Assembly (NCBI RefSeq): GCF_007752535.1
Contig: NZ_CP036426.1
Span: forward strand, 4,154,001 to 4,218,000
Direction of reading: 5' to 3'
Source of the DNA: Tautonia plasticadhaerens
GTDB lineage: Bacteria; Planctomycetota; Planctomycetia; Isosphaerales; Isosphaeraceae
DNA length: 64,000 bases
Position numbers and translations under genes: made by a program. The notes below the pieces were generated by a model. That model saw only the letters and a program-made list of their open reading frames with translations, did no database searches and was not told where the DNA came from. How positions within the stretch are numbered: position 1 is the stretch's first letter; each line of letters opens with the position of its first letter. Of the stretch, positions 59,321 through 64,000 are shown in pieces.

Positions 59321-59560
59321 TCAGGAGCCGGGCCCGGAGGGCGCCTTCCCGGCGGCGATCTCCCGGACATCCGCCGTCGTGAGCGCCTTGCCGCCGATGC
59401 CCCAACTGCCGCTCTTGACCTCCTCGACGATGACCGAGGTGACGGCGCGCATGTTCTCCCCCTCGATGGAGACCATGGCGTCGGTGAGCTTGCGGATCAT
59501 CTCCTGCTTCTGGGCCTCCGTGAAGACGCCCTCGATAACCTTCACCTGGACCAGTGGCAT
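59321..59560 (-). CDS. 4-oxalocrotonate tautomerase-family protein
   Basis: This 79-residue protein starts MPLVQVKVIEGVFTEAQKQE, with Pro immediately after Met as the catalytic N-terminal base, then MIRKLTDAMVSIEGENMRAV, TSVIVEEVKSGSWGIGGKAL. Residues and length fit the small tautomerase fold (beta-alpha-beta subunit, hexamer). The ATG at 59560 is required to place Pro at position 1. Substrate unknown. Confidence 0.88.
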   Translation of the reverse strand: MPLVQVKVIEGVFTEAQKQEMIRKLTDAMVSIEGENMRAVTSVIVEEVKSGSWGIGGKALTTADVREIAAGKAPSGPGS

Positions 59561-59639
59561 GGTGCATGCTCCTCGGCTACGCCCGGTGGACCCGATGCCA
59601 TCACGGGCTCGGAAATGACCTGCTGCCCCGCCCCAGAAG

Positions 59640-59838
59640 TTACACCGTCGGACGGATAGAAGTCGAATAGAAATACGAGTCGAGGAACGCGACATACAGG
59701 CCGACGTGAGTGATTCTGTCTCCAAGAACGACGACCCGGTGGACGCCCTCCAGGGGCGCTTGATCCCCCGCCGATGCAAGGTCGGTCAGGGGGACGGACG
59801 TGGCCACGGCTGCGGCCAGGAGGAACGAGCCCCTCAGA
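59640..59838 (-). pseudogene. Truncated secreted SGNH hydrolase with altered catalytic serine
   Basis: A signal-peptide-like stretch (SFLLAAAVATSVPLTDLASA) is followed by LEGVHRVVVLGDRITHVGLY and VAFLDSYFYSTS, then a stop. Family sequence would be GDSIT; here the Ser is Arg (GDRIT), and everything after the first strand-helix is missing. There is no ATG near the start, which lies at the stop of the Fae gene. A decayed remnant. Confidence 0.65.
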
Positions 59839-60382
59839 GTTCCCCGTCGAGCCCGAGCTTGTGGTAGTAGTGCTCCACCTTGTCCTGGTTCTCCAGCAGC
59901 CAATCAATGCTCGGCTCGTGCCGCATCGCCTTGCGGATGACCTTGGCGGTCGCCTCCCGGTGGACCCGGAACAACGCCTCGTGGTCCAGGGACGCCACCT
60001 CGGTCACCGCCGGGTCCAGCCAGGCCGAGTAGATGATGCCCAGGTCGTTGGCCTTGTCCCTGGGGATGTCGCCGGCCCGGACGGCATCGAGCACCCCGTT
60101 GGCGACGGCCGCCTGGACGGTGCCCATCAGGATGTTGGTGTACTTGGCGTCCTTGACCGTCACCTTGGAGACCATCACGGTCACCGGTCGGACCTGCACG
60201 TCGCTGTTGAGGATGGCGAAGACCTTGGTGTGCCCCTTGACCTGATCGCCGATGAGGTTGGCCAGGGCGTGCCCGACCGGGCCGTCGAGTTCGCCGATGA
60301 CGACCTCCGGCTCGGCGGCCAGGTGGTCCTCATCGCCCTCAACCAGGGCCTCGCCCGTCCGCAGGATGATCCGCTCGCTCAT
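59834..60382 (-). CDS. fae: Formaldehyde-activating enzyme (Fae) homologue
   Basis: This 182-residue protein, close to the usual ~170, reads ILRTGEALVEGDEDHLAAEP, EVVIGELDGPVGHALANLIG, DQVKGHTKVFAILNSDVQVR, PVTVMVSKVTVKDAKYTNIL and AAVANGVLDAVRAGDIPRDK. The GEALVG...H, DGPVGxAxAN and KGHT blocks match Fae, which condenses formaldehyde with tetrahydromethanopterin. Planctomycetes have this C1 pathway, but no other pathway gene is in the window. The gene overlaps the upstream acetyltransferase fragment by 4 bp. Fae paralogues of uncertain function are known. Confidence 0.85.
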   Translation of the reverse strand: MSERIILRTGEALVEGDEDHLAAEPEVVIGELDGPVGHALANLIGDQVKGHTKVFAILNSDVQVRPVTVMVSKVTVKDAKYTNILMGTVQAAVANGVLDAVRAGDIPRDKANDLGIIYSAWLDPAVTEVASLDHEALFRVHREATAKVIRKAMRHEPSIDWLLENQDKVEHYYHKLGLDGEL

Positions 60383-60520
60383 GTCGCCTCCTCGGTCTCG
60401 CTCGGGTAGTCCTCGTGTCGGGGACGATGGTAGAGGACTCCGTGGGCCTTGGATAGCCCGCCGGGAAGCCGGGCCATGCCCAGCCGTTCCAGGACCCGGA
60501 TCGAGCCGTGGTTCGGCGGG
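60379..60520 (-). pseudogene. C-terminal fragment of a GNAT acetyltransferase
   Basis: The frame ending at 60379 reads NHGSIRVLERLGMARLPGGL and AHGVLYHRPRHEDYP, the end of a GNAT fold (xNxxSxxVLEKLGM...). The N-terminal two thirds, including the acetyl-CoA loop, are missing; upstream the sequence becomes unrelated at about 60520. Its TGA overlaps the Fae start, so the pair was once a coupled operon. Confidence 0.6.
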
Positions 60521-60659
60521 TCGGTCCCCTCACATCGGGAATCCGACGACCGGATGGCGAGGTTGCCGGTCATCGGGTCGCCCCCCCGGGCCGAGGAATC
60601 GCTCGCCCAGGCCCTCCTGCAAGGCGCCCCGCACGCACCGGACGTGGATCGGGAATCAA

Positions 60660-61601
60660 TCAACTTTTGTCCACATAACGGCACTCCGGGAAGCGGCTGC
60701 ACCCGAGGAAATAGCCGGTGATCGAGGGGTCACGCGCCGTGCGCCAGACCATGGGAGCGCTGAGCCCGTGGCTCGCGCAACGTGGGCACTCGTAATTCGT
60801 GACCCGGGGGTTCGACGGCTCGGATTCCCTGCCAAGCTGACAGTCCACGCAGAGGTCCGCTCCCGGGATCGCCTCCAGCCGCTCGGGGGGGATGGTTCGC
60901 CCGCACCGCGCACAGGGCCGGACCGGGATGCTGGATTCGATCGTGTCCCGGTCCGTCTCTTCGCCGGGTCGTGCGACCAGGGTTGACGTTTCGGGAGACC
61001 GGTCACATTGCGGGCTGCTGTGGGGGGTAACCGCATCCCCCTGGGCCGGCGTGGCGAGCCGCACGGGGATCGGATTCTCAGGGCCGTCCGTCTCGGGCTT
61101 GAGCTTCCCGAGTCGCATCAGTCGGCTGCGGATGGCACCGTCCGTACGACCATGGGCCTTCGCCAATTCACGGACCGGACGGCCTGCGTCGAATGCGTCG
61201 ACCAACTCATCGTCCTCGACGCGACTCCAGGGCTTCCCCGCCTTCGGCGGCGGCTGGAGGTCTCGATGATTACGACCTGATCCTTCGCTGGATGGGATGG
61301 CAGCGCCGGAGGGCAGGAGCAAGGCCATCTGTTCCATGATTTGCCGGGCGTATACCTCGATCTCGATGAAGCTGGCCTCGCTGACCTCCTCGCCGGAGGC
61401 CAACGTCCGGACGGGGACGTACTTGCCCAGGAGGCGCTCATCCAACTCGGGTTCGGCATCCAAGGCCAGCTTGCGGAGGGTGTTGTAGTCTCGTGCGAAG
61501 TGGCCTCGGGGTGTCAGGGCGCGGGCTCCCCGTGGCATGCCCTCCAGGGCATCGACAAACGCCTTTGCCTTGGCGTGGACGCGAGCAACGATCTCGGCCA
61601 A
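60660..61601 (-). CDS. Myb-like/SANT protein with two zinc-ribbon modules
   Basis: This 313-residue protein begins with a helical N-terminus (MAEIVARVHAKAKAFVDALE, DAEPELDERLLGKYVPVRTL). A Myb-like trihelix comes next (KPWSRVEDDELVDAFDAGRP, VRELAKAHGRTDGAIRSRLM, RLGKL), then a Pro/Thr linker. A DksA/TraR-type finger follows (RPCARCGRTIPPERLEAIPG, ADLCVDCQ), then a topoisomerase-type zinc ribbon (NYECPRCASHGLSAPMVWRT, GYFLGCSRFPECRYVDKS). The Myb block appears in bacterial DNA-binding proteins; the C-terminal ribbon binds single-stranded DNA in topoisomerase I. Likely DNA-binding; the combination is unusual. Confidence 0.75.
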   Translation of the reverse strand: MAEIVARVHAKAKAFVDALEGMPRGARALTPRGHFARDYNTLRKLALDAEPELDERLLGKYVPVRTLASGEEVSEASFIEIEVYARQIMEQMALLLPSGAAIPSSEGSGRNHRDLQPPPKAGKPWSRVEDDELVDAFDAGRPVRELAKAHGRTDGAIRSRLMRLGKLKPETDGPENPIPVRLATPAQGDAVTPHSSPQCDRSPETSTLVARPGEETDRDTIESSIPVRPCARCGRTIPPERLEAIPGADLCVDCQLGRESEPSNPRVTNYECPRCASHGLSAPMVWRTARDPSITGYFLGCSRFPECRYVDKS

Positions 61602-61712
61602 TTCACATCCCGGGCGTGTCGCCCGACCCCCTCACCATATCGCCGTGCCGACGTGCTGGCTCAAGCGACCGGTCTGCATCAATGTCGACTGATCCCTTGC
61701 CGGCCGCCGTTA

Positions 61713-61997
61713 TCAGAATTCCGCCAATGCCCTGACCCCGAGATAGATGACCGCCAGGACGGCCGCGCAACCGAGGCTGACCAGAACGAGGTCGAACTTC
61801 CGGATGCGTGGAGACCATGGGGCCGAGGCCCCTCGAAGGATCACCAGGAGAAGGGCCACGCCGATCCCGCCATAGATCACCAGAGCGACCACACCTTGGA
61901 TCGAGCGATTCTCCACGATCTCGACCAACCCTGCCGTCGCTAGGAAAGCGACGATCAGGCCCACCAAGAGGATCGGAAGGAGCAGGAGATATCGCAT
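61713..61997 (-). CDS. Small three-span membrane protein
   Basis: ATG 61997 gives 94 residues with spans YLLLLPILLVGLIVAFLAT, VVALVIYGGIGVALLLVIL and LVLVSLGCAAVLAVIYLGV. Short charged loops lie between them (EIVENRSIQ, RGASAPWSPRIRK). Function unknown. 61998-62272 has no reliable gene. Confidence 0.6.
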   Translation of the reverse strand: MRYLLLLPILLVGLIVAFLATAGLVEIVENRSIQGVVALVIYGGIGVALLLVILRGASAPWSPRIRKFDLVLVSLGCAAVLAVIYLGVRALAEF

Positions 61998-62272
61998 CGA
62001 GGCCAGGAGTTGCTCCCCTCCAAGGGTCGCAGAGGGTCGTACCCGGGAGGTTGGGCGAGCATTCGCTCCCCCGAGGGCCAATGCGGTCCCCTGGGTATGC
62101 TGTGTTGAACAGATACGCAGAACCGATCTCTTCTACGGGGATTCCATCATAGCCAATGCTCCCATGCAAGTCCCCGGGGCATGGCTCGTCCGCTTCTGCC
62201 TGGTAAGCTAGGCAGATCGCTTCAGGTCAGGGCTCCGACCCGACCGGCAATCTCGTCGCCCAGGACCACGCC

Positions 62273-63199
62273 ATGCACCGCCGCCAATTCCTCCGGGCCG
62301 CTGCCGCATCCCCGCTCCTGGCCTCGTCCGGGCTCGTCCGGGCCGTGGAAGACGACGATCGCCCGCCCGTGGTCGACACGCACCTGCACTGCTTCGCCGG
62401 ACCGGACGACCCCCGCTTCCCCTACCATCCCGACGGACCGTATCAGCCGGAGATGCCGGCCCCGCCCGAGCGCCTGCTGCGGCTCATGGCCGAGGCGGGC
62501 GTGGACTACGCCGTCGTCGTCCACCCCGAGCCCTACCAGGACGACCACCGCTACCTGGAGCACTGCGTCGACGTGGGAGGGGAGAAGCTCAAGGGCACCT
62601 GCCTGTTCTTCGCCGACGAGCCCGGCTCGATCGACCGGATGACCGCACTGGTCAGGCGCCGGGAGGGGCAGATCGTCGCCGCCCGCATCCACGCCTACGC
62701 CCCCGACCGGCTGCCGCCCTTCGGCACCCCGGAGCTTCGGGCCCTCTGGGAGCAGATCGGCGAGTTGGGCCTTGCGGTGCAGCTTCACTTCGAGCCCCGC
62801 TACGCCCCCGGCTTCGAGCCGCTGATCGAGGCGTTCCCCGGGACGACGGTGATCATCGACCACCTGGGGCGGCCCTTCCAGGGCACGCCGGAGGAGCACG
62901 CCGTCGTGGTCGGCTGGTCCCGGTTCCCCAACACCATCATGAAGCTCTCGTCGCTTCCGGAGCGGGGCCAGTATCCCCACCGGGACATCGCCCCGGTGAA
63001 CAGGTCGCTGACCGACGCCTACGGCCCCGACCGGCTGATCTACGGCGGCGGCTTCAACGCCGAGGCGACCCCGGAGTCGTATCGGGCCTACCGTGAGCGG
63101 CTGCGGTCGTACCTGACGCACCTGACCGCCGAGCAACAGGCGAAGGTCCTGGGCGGGAATGCGGCGAGGTTGTTCGGCTTCGGGGCAGGAGGCTATTGA
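62273..63199 (+). CDS. Tat-exported amidohydrolase (TIM-barrel, amidohydrolase_2 type)
   Basis: This 308-residue protein has a twin-arginine signal (HRRQFLRAAAASPLLASSGL). PPVVDTHLHCFAGPDDPRFP contains the H-x-H metal ligands. Later blocks are VDYAVVVHPEPYQDDHRYLE, ARIHAYAPDRLPPFGTPELR, TVIIDHLGRPFQGTPEEHAV and YGPDRLIYGGGFNAEATPES. The fold is that of the amidohydrolase_2/2-pyrone-4,6-dicarboxylate lactonase group. The usual GSD/GTD C-terminal Asp motif reads YGGGFN, so one metal-site residue is altered and activity may differ. Confidence 0.82.
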   Translation: MHRRQFLRAAAASPLLASSGLVRAVEDDDRPPVVDTHLHCFAGPDDPRFPYHPDGPYQPEMPAPPERLLRLMAEAGVDYAVVVHPEPYQDDHRYLEHCVDVGGEKLKGTCLFFADEPGSIDRMTALVRRREGQIVAARIHAYAPDRLPPFGTPELRALWEQIGELGLAVQLHFEPRYAPGFEPLIEAFPGTTVIIDHLGRPFQGTPEEHAVVVGWSRFPNTIMKLSSLPERGQYPHRDIAPVNRSLTDAYGPDRLIYGGGFNAEATPESYRAYRERLRSYLTHLTAEQQAKVLGGNAARLFGFGAGGY

Positions 63200-63216
63200 A
63201 GGGCGCAGATGACAGA

Positions 63217-63720
63217 TCAGCCATCGTCCTGCTCCGCTGACCGATTCCACTCCTCGAACCAGAGGCACAGGTTGTCCCGGAACTCGGGCAGCGACCCGGC
63301 GACCACCTGGAGCCGGCCGTCCTCGTGGCTCCAGCGGTAGACCGTCTCTTCCCCACTGAGCCGGTCGATCAGGTAGTAGTTCTGGTCGGCTTCGTTGCCG
63401 ATGACCAGATAATCGTCCGGCCAGGGGATGTCGTCGAAGAACGTGCCCGGCTCCTGATCTCGCACGAACCGGTTGAACTCGATGACCCGCCCGGGGTCGT
63501 CGGCGAAGTCCCACTCGGTCACCGGGTCGTGCCACGCCGGCTGCCTGTCCAGGAGCCATCGGGGATACTCGACCATGAACCGGCGGTAGGACGCCGGCAG
63601 CGGGAAGCCGAGGGCGTGTTCGATGCGGTCGAGGTCGGCTTCCGTCATCTGCTCCCACCTATCGAAGAAGCCTCGTGGATCGGCCCGCCGGGCAAGAGCC
63701 AGGGCTCGTGAGAAAGTCAT
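63217..63720 (-). CDS. SMI1/KNR4 (SUKH) family protein
   Basis: This 167-residue protein has TEADLDRIEHALGFPLPASY, RRFMVEYPRWLLD, FNRFVRDQEPGTFFDDIPWP, DDYLVIGNEADQNYYLIDRL and VYRWSHEDGRLQVVAGSLPE. This is the complete SUKH fold with the LPxxYxxFM and GxxxxGDYYxID-like blocks. SUKH proteins frequently act as immunity proteins to secreted nuclease toxins, but stand-alone copies are common and no toxin gene is adjacent. Confidence 0.82.
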   Translation of the reverse strand: MTFSRALALARRADPRGFFDRWEQMTEADLDRIEHALGFPLPASYRRFMVEYPRWLLDRQPAWHDPVTEWDFADDPGRVIEFNRFVRDQEPGTFFDDIPWPDDYLVIGNEADQNYYLIDRLSGEETVYRWSHEDGRLQVVAGSLPEFRDNLCLWFEEWNRSAEQDDG

Positions 63721-63767
63721 CGGAGAGGCGATTCAGGTTGGTGTCGGAAGGCAAGGGACAGGCTACC

Positions 63768-64000
63768 CTACGCCGATTCCTTCTGGGCCAAGCAGAGGGT
63801 GCTCATCATCCCGAGCAGCAGCAAAGCGATGCTCAGGGCGCTGACCAGGAGCAGCACCAGGACGATCCCGGCGGGGCTGAGCCCGAGTGCCGGGAGGGCG
63901 CGGAAGCCGCCGATCAGCAGGCCGACGCCGCCAAGGTAGCAGGCGAACTCGGCCCGGCGGCGGCGCAGGGGGACCTTGCTCAACCGGTTGACCCCGTGGC
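63768..64000 (-). CDS. Small membrane protein, 5' end outside window
   Basis: The frame ending at 63768 is open to the window edge (HGVNRLSKVPLRRRRAEFAC), so the TTG at 63983 need not be the start. Two membrane spans are visible, YLGGVGLLIGGFRALPALGL and GIVLVLLLVSALSIALLLLG, ending in CLAQKESA. Basic residues before the first span place the N-terminus inside. Function unknown. Confidence 0.5.
   Translation of the reverse strand, partial: HGVNRLSKVPLRRRRAEFACYLGGVGLLIGGFRALPALGLSPAGIVLVLLLVSALSIALLLLGMMSTLCLAQKESA

Noticed and set aside
63217-63720. Toxin-immunity module around the SUKH protein
   Set aside because: Neighbours are an amidohydrolase and a small membrane protein; no polymorphic toxin or secretion-domain gene is adjacent in the window.

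Overview
The window reads as chromosomal DNA of a high-GC planctomycete, most likely of the Isosphaeraceae type. This rests on gene families rather than on any marker gene: a Tat-type DUF1501 protein, DUF1593 and nucleoside-hydrolase-like secreted proteins, a DUF1080 protein, a long FG-GAP/VCBS protein, a Gfo/Idh/MocA oxidoreductase, a formaldehyde-activating enzyme homologue, glycine-rich RRM proteins and many short signal-peptide proteins. No rRNA, complete tRNA, CRISPR array or riboswitch was seen.

Left part (1-20.3 kb) is ordinary, mostly intact chromosome. It holds a DUF1501 gene running off the edge, a run of small translationally coupled genes beside a PAPS-reductase-like relic (1.1-3.2 kb), a Gln/Gly/Pro-rich secreted repeat protein, an oxidoreductase/M23 peptidase pair, a Gly/Tyr-rich secreted protein, an FG-GAP protein, an SGNH hydrolase, two MscS-type channels, a GT4 glycosyltransferase, a sialidase-like protein and two stand-alone receiver proteins.

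The 20.3-27.7 kb block is a pile of nested insertion sequences. An IS4/IS701-like element sits in an IS630-like gene, two degenerate transposases follow, an IS5-like element abuts an ISKra4-like relic, and an IS1182 element sits inside an IS701 element with CTAG duplications. Immediately to the right lies a 42-nt 3' fragment of a tRNA-Lys(CTT) gene (27671-27712, minus). It ends exactly at the anticodon loop and looks like the distal attachment site of an integrated island that would extend to the right.

From 27.7 kb to the end the DNA has accessory character. It begins with lower-GC orphan genes (a RING-like zinc protein, an HTH protein, a truncated methyltransferase). A three-gene secreted nucleoside-hydrolase-like/DUF1593 operon, a sialidase-GH62 fusion, a truncated PrimPol/RepA-like replication protein (46.2-48.5 kb) and a SEC-C HEAT-repeat protein follow. 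Single-copy metabolic genes (ketopantoate reductase-like, 3-methyladenine glycosylase I, Fae, hemolysin III, dienelactone hydrolase, amidohydrolase) are interspersed with an unusual number of broken genes: a histidine kinase with one in-frame stop, two head-to-head or tail-to-tail truncation junctions near 46.28 and 56.24 kb, and single-base frameshifts in a gamma carbonic anhydrase and a zinc-ribbon gene.

Functionally the intact genes suggest extracellular polysaccharide and nucleoside scavenging, envelope stress relief and mobile-element debris. I do not see a convincing complete new defence or biosynthetic system. The most informative signals are the tRNA fragment, the replication-gene remnant with clustered AGCTTGCCG-type motifs, and the recombination junctions.
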